NCBI GenBank assembly: GCA_902825845.1
Contig: CADECM010000012.1
Location: forward strand, 1-64,000
DNA from: an uncultured beta proteobacterium
GTDB taxonomy: Bacteria > Pseudomonadota > Gammaproteobacteria > Burkholderiales > SG8-41
DNA: 64,000 nt
Reading direction: 5' to 3'
Shown: positions 50,999 to 60,039 of the stretch, in pieces
Position numbering within the stretch: position 1 is the first letter of the stretch
Layout: each line of letters opens with the position of its first letter
Made by a program: the position numbers and the translations under genes
The notes under the pieces: generated by a model
Told to the model about the DNA's origin: nothing
What the model saw: only the letters and a program-made list of their open reading frames with translations
Databases searched by the model: none

Positions 50999-53634
50999 GC
51001 GAGCGTAACGACCTTCTGATGCTGGTGCGCCAGCAGATCGAAAACAGTCTCAACCAGATTGCCGGGATTGCAACCCGGCACCTGACCACCCCCAATAATG
51101 CCGCACTGGCGCCCTGCGTGATGCTCGCACACCAGGTCTGCGGCGCGCTGCGCATGGTGCAACTGCCGGGGGCCGGGCGCTTTGCCGCCGAAATCGAAAC
51201 CGCGCTCAAGACCTCGCTGCGCGGCACGCCGGCTGACGCCGGCGAAGTGCGCGTTGTCGAACGTGCCGCTGTCGTGCTGCGCGACTTCGTTAACGATGTG
51301 GCCGGCGGCGGGCACTATGTTCCGTTACGGCTGTTTCCGGAATACCGCGACCTGGCGCGGGTCGGTGGCAATGCCACAGCCTCCGAAAAGGATCTGTTTT
51401 TTCCCCAGGTACGCGATGCCGCACCGGCACATGACAATCCGCGGCCGATTTCGGCCGCGGTACTGCCCGTGCTGGTCAAGGATTTGCGCTCGCGCTTTCA
51501 GCGCGGACTGCTGGCCTGGCTCAAGGACGGCACCAAAGCGGACGGCCCCGCGCAGATGCGCACCGTGCTTGAACATCTGCACCAGATCGCCGCGCAGATC
51601 CCCGAACCGCGCGGCCTCTGGTGGGCCGCCACCCTGTTGATGGATGGCGTCATTGAACTCATGCCCGATGCGCGGGCCGCCGAATGGATTACCCGCGTCA
51701 AGCCGGTGTGCAGCCGCGTGGACTTCCTGCTGCGCGATCTGGCGGCCAATGCGAAGATCGATGCGGCGCCCGCGCAACGCGACGTGTATTACGCCATCGC
51801 CAGTTGCCGGGTACCGACGCCGCGGCTGCGTGAGGTACAACGTCTGCTGCAACTCGAGGACCTGATTCCCCAAGCCGCGGCCATCTCCGCGGGTGGCGAG
51901 ACCCGGGCGCAGCAGCCGCTGCTCGATGAGGCGCGCGCACGGCTCGAAAATATCAAGGACGTGTGGACCGAATACAGCGCCGGCGAACCCAATCGCCTCG
52001 CGCGGTTTCGCGAACTGCTGGCGCCGCTGACGCAAAAGGCGCGCGAACTCGGCAACCTGCCGCTGCTGCACTTATTGCTCGCCGTCAATCAGTCGACCGC
52101 GACGTTACCCGACCCCTACCCGCTCGACGGACAGGTCATGTCGCTGGAAATGGCTGCGGCGCTGCTGATGGCAGAGAGCATTCTCACGCACTACAACGAC
52201 CTGCCCGGCGATCTCGAACAACAGGTCGAATTGATGAAGGGCTGGCTCGCGGATGCCGTGGCGGGCAAGATTGGCACGGCATCGCCGCCGGGGCTGCGCG
52301 CCGACATCGTGCAAAAAGCCAACGATGAAAAACTGCGCATTGCCACCGCGCGCGAGATTCTGAAGAACCTGCAGCAGGTCGAACGCGCTGTCGACGCCTA
52401 CGCCAGCGATCCGTCGCAACGCGACACGCTGGCGCCGCTGGTTCCCCTGCTGCGTCAGGTGCAGGGCGTGTTCGAAGTGTCAGACCAGAAGCGTGCCGCC
52501 CGGGTTGCGCTCGCCTGCCAGCGCCTGGTCGAACGTTGCGCCAGGGCAGCACCCGGCGAGTCGGCGCGCGACATCGAATGGCTCGCCGAGGCGCTGGGCA
52601 GCCTCGGTTTTTATCTGGATCCCTGCCTGCACGGCAAGGCGCCGGCCGAACGCGCGATCAATCTCTATTTTGCGCGCCATGAACATGAGGCGGATCTGGA
52701 AGCGTTGCTCGGTGTAACACAACCCATCAGCGCGCCCAGTGTCGACGACGCCGTCACACCGCCACCGCCCACCGCGGCCGGGCAACCCGGTGCCGACCGT
52801 GAAATGCTTGAAGTCTTCCTCCAGGAAGCCAACGACGTGCTGGCGACCATGGAATCCAACATCGCGCAGGCGCGCAAGGGCGAGTCCGATCACGACACAC
52901 TGATCAACGTGCGGCGCGGTTTTCACACCCTCAAAGGCAGTTCACGCATGGTCGGGCTGGGCGCCTACGGCGAATGCGCGTGGGAACTGGAACAGGTGAT
53001 GAACCACTGGCTCGCCCAGGCGCGCGGCAGCACCGCGCAACTGCTGGATCTGGCGAGTGATGCGCGCGCGCTGCTTGCAGAATGGGCGCATGCCCTGCAG
53101 GGCGAAGCCGCGCCGGCGATCGATACGTCCGACATCGTCCAGCGCTGCAAGGCATTGCGCAGTGCGGCGCCGGTGGCCGCACCACCGCAATCCACGGCGA
53201 CGCCGGCACAACCCAAGTCCCAGGCCGACGCCGTGACTGCGACAGCGACCGCCATGTCCGCGGCCGCGCGCACGCAAGTCAACATTCATGATTTGGACAC
53301 ACAAATTGTGCCTGCCACGGGCGACGCACACGGCGCCACGCCAGCAACACCGCCTTTGACAACCAGCGACAGTGGACCGATATCGCCAATATCGATGGAT
53401 ACCATACCGATGCCGGCGGCGCCGCGCGCGGCGCCCGGTTTCGAGCAGACGCTGGCGGATCTGGGCGACCGGTTATCCTGGATCGTCGGCTTGGTTGAGG
53501 AAATTCAGCAACAACCCCACAGTGCAGCCAATCCGCGCTTCACCGAGCTTGCCGGAACGATGGCCGAGAGCGTGAACGAAGCGCGTGATCTGCACCGCAC
53601 GCTGTGCGAGCAGCTTGCCGCCCGCAAGTCCTAG
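50995..53634 (+). CDS. Large Hpt-domain protein resembling the ChpA/PilL N-terminal part, without a CheA kinase
   Basis: 879 residues. The first 570 are helical and resemble the tetratricopeptide-like N-terminus of ChpA/PilL. A histidine phosphotransfer domain follows (about 590-700) with H644 in FHTLKGSSRMVGL. After it come an Ala/Pro/Thr linker and a final helical stretch. No P3/P4/P5 CheA domains and no receiver are present; the next gene is on the other strand. Full-length ChpA proteins are much longer, so this is either a natural stand-alone Hpt or a C-terminal loss. The PilG-like protein is its likely partner. Confidence 0.85.
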   Translation: MSERNDLLMLVRQQIENSLNQIAGIATRHLTTPNNAALAPCVMLAHQVCGALRMVQLPGAGRFAAEIETALKTSLRGTPADAGEVRVVERAAVVLRDFVNDVAGGGHYVPLRLFPEYRDLARVGGNATASEKDLFFPQVRDAAPAHDNPRPISAAVLPVLVKDLRSRFQRGLLAWLKDGTKADGPAQMRTVLEHLHQIAAQIPEPRGLWWAATLLMDGVIELMPDARAAEWITRVKPVCSRVDFLLRDLAANAKIDAAPAQRDVYYAIASCRVPTPRLREVQRLLQLEDLIPQAAAISAGGETRAQQPLLDEARARLENIKDVWTEYSAGEPNRLARFRELLAPLTQKARELGNLPLLHLLLAVNQSTATLPDPYPLDGQVMSLEMAAALLMAESILTHYNDLPGDLEQQVELMKGWLADAVAGKIGTASPPGLRADIVQKANDEKLRIATAREILKNLQQVERAVDAYASDPSQRDTLAPLVPLLRQVQGVFEVSDQKRAARVALACQRLVERCARAAPGESARDIEWLAEALGSLGFYLDPCLHGKAPAERAINLYFARHEHEADLEALLGVTQPISAPSVDDAVTPPPPTAAGQPGADREMLEVFLQEANDVLATMESNIAQARKGESDHDTLINVRRGFHTLKGSSRMVGLGAYGECAWELEQVMNHWLAQARGSTAQLLDLASDARALLAEWAHALQGEAAPAIDTSDIVQRCKALRSAAPVAAPPQSTATPAQPKSQADAVTATATAMSAAARTQVNIHDLDTQIVPATGDAHGATPATPPLTTSDSGPISPISMDTIPMPAAPRAAPGFEQTLADLGDRLSWIVGLVEEIQQQPHSAANPRFTELAGTMAESVNEARDLHRTLCEQLAARKS

Positions 53635-53676
53635 CAGCAACCGCGGCAGGTGTCGCGGCGGCGATTCACCAACCAG

Positions 53677-54243
53677 TTAGTGCCCCTTGCCCACCGGCGG
53701 ATGCGTCAACCGTTCGGTATACGCAATGGCCACGGCGGACAGTACAAACGTCAGGTGAATAACCGTCTGTGCGGTCAGGGTTTTCACGTCATACTGCGCC
53801 GCATTGATGAAAGTCTTCAGCAGGTGAATCGACGAAATGCCGATGATCGCCGTTGCCAGCTTGACCTTGAGCACGCCGGCATTGACGTGCGACAGCCATT
53901 CCGGCTGATCGGGATGATCCTGCAGATCGAGCCGCGACACGAAAGTCTCCCAACCGCCGACGATCACCATCACCAGCAGATTGGAAATCATCACCACATC
54001 GATCAAACCCAGCACAATCAGCATGATGTCGTTCTCGGAGATGTTGCTAACCGACATCTTTTGCACCAGACCGACCAACTCGTGCCAGAACTGCCATACA
54101 TACAGCGCCTGCGCAACCACCAGGCCGATATACAGCGGCGCCTGCAGCCAGCGGCTCATGAATATCCAGCGCGGCAGAGGACGCAGCAGATCGCCTTTTC
54201 GTCGTCCGACTGCCTTGTTTGACAGAATTATTTTTTCGCTCAT
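53677..54243 (-). CDS. YqhA-family (UPF0114) membrane protein
   Basis: 188 residues with four membrane helices: an N-terminal [21 protein letters not shown], then [22 protein letters not shown], a conserved soluble [25 protein letters not shown] and a C-terminal helix. It matches UPF0114/YqhA; function unknown. The ATG at 54243 (MSEKI) is chosen; the open frame reaches 54285. Confidence 0.9.
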   Translation of the reverse strand: MSEKIILSNKAVGRRKGDLLRPLPRWIFMSRWLQAPLYIGLVVAQALYVWQFWHELVGLVQKMSVSNISENDIMLIVLGLIDVVMISNLLVMVIVGGWETFVSRLDLQDHPDQPEWLSHVNAGVLKVKLATAIIGISSIHLLKTFINAAQYDVKTLTAQTVIHLTFVLSAVAIAYTERLTHPPVGKGH

Positions 54244-54330
54244 TCCATTCGCCGCTGGTAATTTCCCGTACGCCCGGGCAGGCAAAACGCGCTATTCTCT
54301 ACACTTTCAAAAATATTGCAAGTGAATACG

Positions 54331-55320
54331 ATGTCCCTGCGCGCCCTGTTGTTTTTGTTGCCGATTTTCGCGTCCGCTACCGGGGCAGCCGCGCAAACGG
54401 CCACACCGTCAACACCGTCAACACCGTCATGGCCGGTCAAGCCGCTGCGCATCGTCTCGCCGTTTTCACCTGGCGGCGGCAACGATACGCTGTCGCGCAT
54501 TCTGGCGGCCGCGCTCACGCCACGGCTGGGACAGCAAGTGATGGTGGAGAACCGCCCCGGCGCCAATACCATTGTCGGCACCGAAGCCGTTGTCAAATCG
54601 CCGCCCGACGGTTACACACTGATCTTGCTGCCGAACGCCATTACCATCAACCCCCATCTGTATCGCAAGCTGCCGTTCGATGTCGTGCGCGACTTGTCGC
54701 CCGTAACACGCATCGGCACCAGTTCGCCGATACTCACGATTCATCCGACATTGCCGGTGCGCACGGTCAAAGAATTGCTGACGCTGGCGCGCGCAAAGCC
54801 CAATGAACTCACCAACGGCTCATCGGGCAATGGGTCGATCGGCCACCTTGCCGGCGCGTTGTTGGGCTCGATGACCGGCATATCGCTGAACCATGTGCCG
54901 TACAAGGGTACTGCCCTGGCCATCACCGACCTGATCGGCGGACAGATCGTCATGTCGTTCGCCTCATCGCTCACCGTGGTACCGCACATCCGCGTCGGAC
55001 GCTTGCGCGCGGTGGCGGTCACCGGTTCGCAGCGTTCGCCGGCATTGCCCCAGGTGCCGACGATTGCGGAAACCGTACCTGGATTTTCTGCTGAATTGTG
55101 GTACGCGTTATTCGCGCCAGCGCACACACCTGCCGGCATCATTAACCGGATAAATCGCGAGGTCAGTGCGATACTTGCCCAGCCCGACATCAAGGCAAAA
55201 CTCACCGATCAGGGCGTCGACGCAAAAACCAATACGCCCGAGGAACTGGCGAAACTGGTCGCGGCGGAGCTGGACAAATGGGGCAAGGTCGTGATCATGA
55301 CCGGCGCAAAAATAAACTAA
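54331..55320 (+). CDS. Bug-type tripartite tricarboxylate transporter substrate-binding protein
   Basis: 329 residues. A signal peptide (ALLFLLPIFASATGAAAQT) is followed by a Thr/Pro/Ser stretch with a TPSTPST repeat, then WPVKPLRIVSPFSPGGGNDTL, VENRPGAN, DGYTLIL and SFASSLTVVPHI. Periplasmic receptor for a carboxylate. No carrier genes follow; instead a second Bug gene follows after 23 nt, an arrangement of two orphan receptors. Confidence 0.92.
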   Translation: MSLRALLFLLPIFASATGAAAQTATPSTPSTPSWPVKPLRIVSPFSPGGGNDTLSRILAAALTPRLGQQVMVENRPGANTIVGTEAVVKSPPDGYTLILLPNAITINPHLYRKLPFDVVRDLSPVTRIGTSSPILTIHPTLPVRTVKELLTLARAKPNELTNGSSGNGSIGHLAGALLGSMTGISLNHVPYKGTALAITDLIGGQIVMSFASSLTVVPHIRVGRLRAVAVTGSQRSPALPQVPTIAETVPGFSAELWYALFAPAHTPAGIINRINREVSAILAQPDIKAKLTDQGVDAKTNTPEELAKLVAAELDKWGKVVIMTGAKIN

Positions 55321-55327
55321 TAATTAT

Positions 55328-55346
55328 TTAAAATCAATAACTTATG
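55328..55346 (-). repeat. AT-rich junction motif, copy 11
   Basis: On the minus strand CATAAGTTATTGATTTTAA: it fills the gap between two Bug genes and contributes the ATG of the second (55344). Confidence 0.65.
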
Positions 55347-56300
55347 AAGTTTCCCGCACTACTCCTGATGGCAGCGGCCTGCGCCTCGCCGCCATGCACT
55401 GCCGACACCTTCCCCACACGCCCGATACGCCTTATCGTGCCCTACGGCGCAGGCGGCAACGCAGACATACTCGCCCGCATCGTTGGTGGACGCCTGGCGC
55501 TGGTGCTGGGCCAACCGGTGATTATCGACAATCGCCCCGGTGCAAGTGGCATGCTCGGCTCCGAACTGGCTGCACGATCAGCGCCGGACGGACACACGCT
55601 TTTGTGGGTCGCCAATGGCCACGCCACCAACCCGGTCTTCATGGCGAAAATGGCGTTTGATCCGTTGCAAGATCTGGCTCCGGTAACCCTCACCAGTTCA
55701 ACGCCGATGCTGCTGGTGGTATCCAACAGTCTGCCAGCGGACAACATGAAAGCACTGATTGCCTACGCCAAATCGCGACCCGGTCAGATCAATTATGCGA
55801 CTTCAGGTAATGGCTCGCCCAACAATCTCGCCGGCGAACTGCTGAACATGATGGCCGGCATTTCGCTGACCCACGTCGCCTACAAGACCACGCCGCAAGC
55901 CACCACCGACGTCATCGCCGGCCACATGCACTCGGCGATGGCGAGCCTTACTTCCGTGTTGCCGCACGTGCGCGCGGGCAAACTCAAAGCGCTAGGCACC
56001 AGCGGGCCGCAGCGATCCAGGCTTGCGCCCGACGTTCCCGCCATCAGCGAAACCGTGACAGGCTATCAGGCCCACATCTGGAACGGCCTGATCGTTCCGG
56101 GGGCAACGCCACGCCCGCTGATCGGGCGTCTGAATCAGGTCGTGGTTCAGCAGCTCACGCTGCCGGAAACACAAAACCGTTTCACCACCCTGGGTGCCGA
56201 GGTGATGACCAGCACGCCACAGGCATTCGACGCATTCATCCGCGCCGAAATGGCCAAGTGGGCGAAAGTGATCAAAGCCGCCGGCTTGCGAACGAATTAG
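55344..56300 (+). CDS. Bug-type tripartite tricarboxylate transporter substrate-binding protein
   Basis: 318 residues, a receptor diverged from its neighbour. A short signal peptide (LLLMAAACASPPCTA) precedes FPTRPIRLIVPYGAGGNADILAR, DNRPGASGMLGSE, DGHTLLW and AYKTTPQA. There is no Shine-Dalgarno; the ATG ends in an AT-rich motif. Its stop overlaps the convergent tag stop (56297-56300), so the genes share an end. Confidence 0.9.
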   Translation: MKFPALLLMAAACASPPCTADTFPTRPIRLIVPYGAGGNADILARIVGGRLALVLGQPVIIDNRPGASGMLGSELAARSAPDGHTLLWVANGHATNPVFMAKMAFDPLQDLAPVTLTSSTPMLLVVSNSLPADNMKALIAYAKSRPGQINYATSGNGSPNNLAGELLNMMAGISLTHVAYKTTPQATTDVIAGHMHSAMASLTSVLPHVRAGKLKALGTSGPQRSRLAPDVPAISETVTGYQAHIWNGLIVPGATPRPLIGRLNQVVVQQLTLPETQNRFTTLGAEVMTSTPQAFDAFIRAEMAKWAKVIKAAGLRTN

Positions 56301-56869
56301 GCGGCGCCTGCAGTGGCCTTGTGCCTGAAGCAGGACACCAGGTGATCGTTCACCATCCCCGTCGCCTGCATGTAGGCATAGCAAATCGTGGTGCCGACAA
56401 ACTTGAAGCCGCGCGCCTTGAGGTCCTTGCTCATGGCATCCGATTGCGCGGTTGAGGACGGAACCTCGGCCGCGCTGCGCCATTTATTTCGCACGGATTT
56501 GCCGCCGGTAAACTGCCAGATATACGCGTCGAAGCTGCCATGCCGGGCCTGCAGCGCCAGAAAACACCTGGCGTTGACGACCGTCGACTCGATCTTCAGC
56601 CGGTTGCGCACAATGCCGGCATTGTTCATGAGCGAACCAATCTTCCTGCCATCAAAGCGGGCAATGCTTTCGGCATCAAAGTCAGCAAACGCGGCACGAT
56701 AGTTTTCGCGCTTCTTCAGCACGGTGTCCCAGCTCAGGCCTGCCTGCGCGCCCTCCAGAATCAGAAACTCGAACAACTTGCGATCGTCGTGCAGCGGCAC
56801 ACCCCATTCCGTGTCATGGTAATTCATTTGTTGCGTATTGGATTCGCTCCAGGGACAACGTTTGGTCAT
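56297..56869 (-). CDS. tag: DNA-3-methyladenine glycosylase I
   Basis: 190 residues, matching Tag: MTKRCPWSES, NYHDTEWGVPLHDDRKLFEFLILEG, AGLSWDTVLKKRENYR, FDGRKIGSLMNNAGIVRNRLKI, and GFKFVGTTICYAYMQATGMVNDH. The zinc-binding Cys/His of the N- and C-termini are present (C5, H in NDH and C in SCFRH). It excises 3-methyladenine. The ATG at 56869 follows GAGGTG. Confidence 0.95.
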   Translation of the reverse strand: MTKRCPWSESNTQQMNYHDTEWGVPLHDDRKLFEFLILEGAQAGLSWDTVLKKRENYRAAFADFDAESIARFDGRKIGSLMNNAGIVRNRLKIESTVVNARCFLALQARHGSFDAYIWQFTGGKSVRNKWRSAAEVPSSTAQSDAMSKDLKARGFKFVGTTICYAYMQATGMVNDHLVSCFRHKATAGAA

Positions 56870-56937
56870 CGGGACACCTCTGCCGCATTGCGGTAATCGC
56901 ACCGGCGCATAGTGTGCCATAGCCCCAACGCCGGGCG

Positions 56938-56943
56938 TAGAAT
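56938..56943 (+). promoter_or_regulatory. -10-like hexamer before the CapA-like gene
   Basis: TAGAAT 53 nt before the ATG at 56997, in the divergent region between tag and the CapA-like gene. Confidence 0.25.
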
Positions 56944-56996
56944 AGCCATTCGGCCAGTTGCAACAGGCATCACCCCACTTTCTCCCGAGTGAACCC

Positions 56997-58049
56997 ATGC
57001 CCACCACCCGCATCATTCTCGCCGGCGACATTAACCTGATTGGCGTCGACGACCCTGCTGTGCCGTTTCGAAAAATTGCGCCGGCGCTCAAGGAGGCCGA
57101 CGCCGTGTTTGCCAACCTCGAATGCTGCCTGTTCGACCCTGCCGAACAGCGCGAGATGATGCGCGACGATCTATCGGGCTTCGAAGGACTTTACGCGCCA
57201 CCGGCGAGCGGCGAAGCCTTGCGGCTGGCAGGCGTACAGGTGGTCGGCAACGCCAACAATCAGAATTATGGCGCCGAGGCGATCCTCGCCTCCAACCGGC
57301 GGCTGGACGATCTTGGCATCGCGCATGCCGGTACCGGGCCTAATTCAGCGGCCGCGCGCGCGCCGGTAATCATCGAGCGCAATGGTCTGAAACTAGGCTT
57401 CCTTCAGCGTACCTCGCAGTACTGGCCGAACAACCACGAAGCGGGAGCGCGTTCGGCCGGCGTCGCAGCAATGAAGGCATACACGGCCTATCAGCCGCCC
57501 TACTACAAGGACAACAAAATTCCGCCGAATCGCCCTGGCGCGCCCGCCCGGGTGATTACCTGGACCGACCCGGCCTATCTGGCAGAAATGAGGGCTGACG
57601 TTGCCGCGCTCAAAGCCAAGGCGGACATCGTGATCGCATCCCATCACTGGGGCTACGCCGAGGACATCCTGCACTACCAGCGCGAACTGGCCCACGCGGA
57701 CGTCGATGCTGGCGCGGATATCGTCATGGGCCATGGCCCGCATTTCCCGCTGGCCATCGAGATCTACAAGGGCAAACCGGTTTACTACGGGCTCGGCATG
57801 TTCTGCTTTATCCGCAGCAACAAACGGGTGCATCGTGGCTGGACTGGCATGGCGGCCCACCTCACGTTCGAGCACCGGACACTTGCCGAGGCGGCGTTTT
57901 CCATCGTGCGCCAAAGCGATGCCACCGAGGTGCACTTCAGCGTTCCGGCGCGGGAAAGCGAAGCGATCGCCCGCCTCGAAAACCTGTGCCAGCCGTTCGG
58001 CACGCGCTTGCGCGCAACAGACACGCGGATTGTGGTATCCACGGCATAG
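56997..58049 (+). CDS. CapA-family (poly-gamma-glutamate synthesis-like) metallophosphatase
   Basis: 350 residues. CapA signatures: ILAGDINLIG, VFANLECCLF, VVGNANNQNYGAEAI (usual ANNH), IVIASHHWG and MGHGPHFPLAIEIYKGKPVYYGLG. In Bacillus, CapA is part of poly-glutamate export, but in proteobacteria homologues are usually stand-alone and of unknown function. No other capsule genes accompany it. It has no signal peptide, so it should be cytoplasmic. The start at MPTTR is typical. Confidence 0.88.
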   Translation: MPTTRIILAGDINLIGVDDPAVPFRKIAPALKEADAVFANLECCLFDPAEQREMMRDDLSGFEGLYAPPASGEALRLAGVQVVGNANNQNYGAEAILASNRRLDDLGIAHAGTGPNSAAARAPVIIERNGLKLGFLQRTSQYWPNNHEAGARSAGVAAMKAYTAYQPPYYKDNKIPPNRPGAPARVITWTDPAYLAEMRADVAALKAKADIVIASHHWGYAEDILHYQRELAHADVDAGADIVMGHGPHFPLAIEIYKGKPVYYGLGMFCFIRSNKRVHRGWTGMAAHLTFEHRTLAEAAFSIVRQSDATEVHFSVPARESEAIARLENLCQPFGTRLRATDTRIVVSTA

Positions 58050-58108
58050 TTCCGGCTCGAATACCGGAAGCCGGGCGCGGCACGGGACGCTCCGCGCCAG
58101 ACGGGTTT
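58050..58108. terminator. Hairpins between the CapA-like gene and kup
   Basis: TTCCGG/CCGGAA (58050-58069) and GGCGCGG/CCGCGCC (58074-58098), the latter followed by a short GTTTT on the plus strand. They could terminate both converging transcripts. Confidence 0.35.
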
Positions 58109-60000
58109 TACAGTCTGAGTTGCGTGCCCAACTCGACCACGCGGTCCGGTGGCAGCCGAAAATACTCCACCGCCGAGGGCGCATTGCGCTGCATCCAGCG
58201 AAACACTTCGCGGCGCCATGTAAACAAGCCTCGTTTCTCCGCGCGCGCGATGGTCGATTTGCCGAGAAAAAAAGTGGTTTCCGCAAGATCAAGACGCAAT
58301 CCGCGCTGACCCAGCAGCTTGAGCACGTGCATGGAATCGGGATCTTCCATGAAGCCGTAATGCACCACCACCTGGTATACGCTTTGCGGCACCAGCATCT
58401 CGATCTCGATACGCTCATCGTCATCGACCTTCGGCACCTCTTCCGTGGTCATGGTGAGCAATACCACCCGTTCATGCAGCACCTTGTTGTGTTTCAGATT
58501 GTGCAGCAGCGTGGTGGGCACCACATCCGGATTGGCGGCAAAAAATACCGCCGTACCCGGCACCCGCGTCACTGCGCTCAAATGTTCGCAGAATCCCTTG
58601 AGGGGCACATGCTTGCGGGCTGCATCCGCCGCCAGCACTTCGGTGCCGCGTTTCCACGACGTCAGCAGCGTGAAAATGGTCAGGCCACATAGAAGCGGAA
58701 ACCAGCCCCCCGCCGCAATCTTGGTGGCGTTGGCGGCGAAAAACGTCAGTTCCACCAGAAACACAAGCAGCAGCACGCCCAGCACCAGTGTACGCAGACG
58801 GCCGCGCATGGTGATTACCACCAATGCCACCAGTGCGGTTTCCAGTGCCATGGTGGCGGAAACGGCGATGCCGTACGCCGCGGCAAGCCGCGAGGAAGAA
58901 CCAAATCCCAGCACCAGCAGCACCACGATGATGAGCATCAACCAGTTCAGGCGGCCGATATAAATCTGCCCGCGCTCGGTTTCGGAGGTATGGGTCACCG
59001 GCACGCGCGGGAGATAACCCAGGCGCGAGGCCTGTTGCGTTACCGAAAAAGCACCGGAGATGGTCGCCTGCGAGGCAATCACGGTGGCGATGGTCGCGAG
59101 TGCCACCAGCGGAAGCAGCAACTCCGGCGGCGCCAGCAGATAAAACGGATTTTTCACTGCCGCGGGATTGCGCAACACCAGCGCGCCCTGTCCGAGATAG
59201 TTCAGCATCAGCGCCGGCAGCACCAGCCCGAACCACGCGATGCGGATCGGCTTTGCGCCAAAATGCCCCATGTCGGCATACAATGCCTCGCCGCCGGTCA
59301 GCGCGAGAAATACTGATCCCAGCGCAATGAAGGTCAGCCCGGGTGAATGTGCCGCAAAGCTCAGGGCGTACGCCGGATTCAGTGCGTTCAGGATCGCCGG
59401 CGTTGCCACGATGCTCATGACTCCCAGCGTGCCGATCGTAAAAAACCAGATCATGGTCAGCGTGCCGAAGAACCGGCCGATTCTGCCGGTGCCGTGCGGC
59501 TGGATAGCGAACAATCCAACGATGATGGCCAGCGTCGCCGGTATGACCCAATGTTCCAGTGCCGGCGTTGCCACTGAAATACCCTCCACGGCGGACAGTA
59601 CCGAAATAGCCGGTGTGATCACTGCATCGCCATAAAACAGCGACGCGGCAAACACCGCGATGACCGTCGCGGCCGCGGACAGTCTGCGATTCTTTCGAAA
59701 CAGGTTGGACGCCAGCGCCAGCAGCGCCAGCACGCCGCCCTCTCCCTTGTTATCAAAGCGCAGCACAAACGACACATACTTGACGGAAACAATCAACATC
59801 ACGCCCCAGAAGATGAGCGACAGCACGCCGAAGACATTGGCTTCGCTCAGCGGCAATGCATGCTCGCCGCCGAACGCTTCCTTGAAGGCGTACAAGGGGC
59901 TGGTGCCGATGTCGCCAAACACCACGCCCAGCGCGCCCAGCGACAGCGCGGCCAGCTTGCGGTCGTGGCGGGTGTCCATGGGGCGGTCTGATTGGTTCAC
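58108..60000 (-). CDS. kup: Kup low-affinity potassium uptake protein
   Basis: 630 residues with twelve membrane helices and a cytoplasmic C-terminus. The N-terminal signature GVVFGDIGTSPLYAFKE is canonical; SVKYVSFVLRFDNKGEGGVLAL, LFYGDAVITPAISVLSAVEG and FGTLTMIWF follow. It is an H+/K+ symporter active at low pH or hyperosmotic conditions. The start is GTG at 60000; an ATG at 59979 is nearly as good and gives a typical N-terminus. Confidence 0.95.
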   Translation of the reverse strand: MNQSDRPMDTRHDRKLAALSLGALGVVFGDIGTSPLYAFKEAFGGEHALPLSEANVFGVLSLIFWGVMLIVSVKYVSFVLRFDNKGEGGVLALLALASNLFRKNRRLSAAATVIAVFAASLFYGDAVITPAISVLSAVEGISVATPALEHWVIPATLAIIVGLFAIQPHGTGRIGRFFGTLTMIWFFTIGTLGVMSIVATPAILNALNPAYALSFAAHSPGLTFIALGSVFLALTGGEALYADMGHFGAKPIRIAWFGLVLPALMLNYLGQGALVLRNPAAVKNPFYLLAPPELLLPLVALATIATVIASQATISGAFSVTQQASRLGYLPRVPVTHTSETERGQIYIGRLNWLMLIIVVLLVLGFGSSSRLAAAYGIAVSATMALETALVALVVITMRGRLRTLVLGVLLLVFLVELTFFAANATKIAAGGWFPLLCGLTIFTLLTSWKRGTEVLAADAARKHVPLKGFCEHLSAVTRVPGTAVFFAANPDVVPTTLLHNLKHNKVLHERVVLLTMTTEEVPKVDDDERIEIEMLVPQSVYQVVVHYGFMEDPDSMHVLKLLGQRGLRLDLAETTFFLGKSTIARAEKRGLFTWRREVFRWMQRNAPSAVEYFRLPPDRVVELGTQLRL

Positions 60001-60039
60001 GAAGCATTACTCTGGTTGTTGTCGCGGGGCGCAAACATA

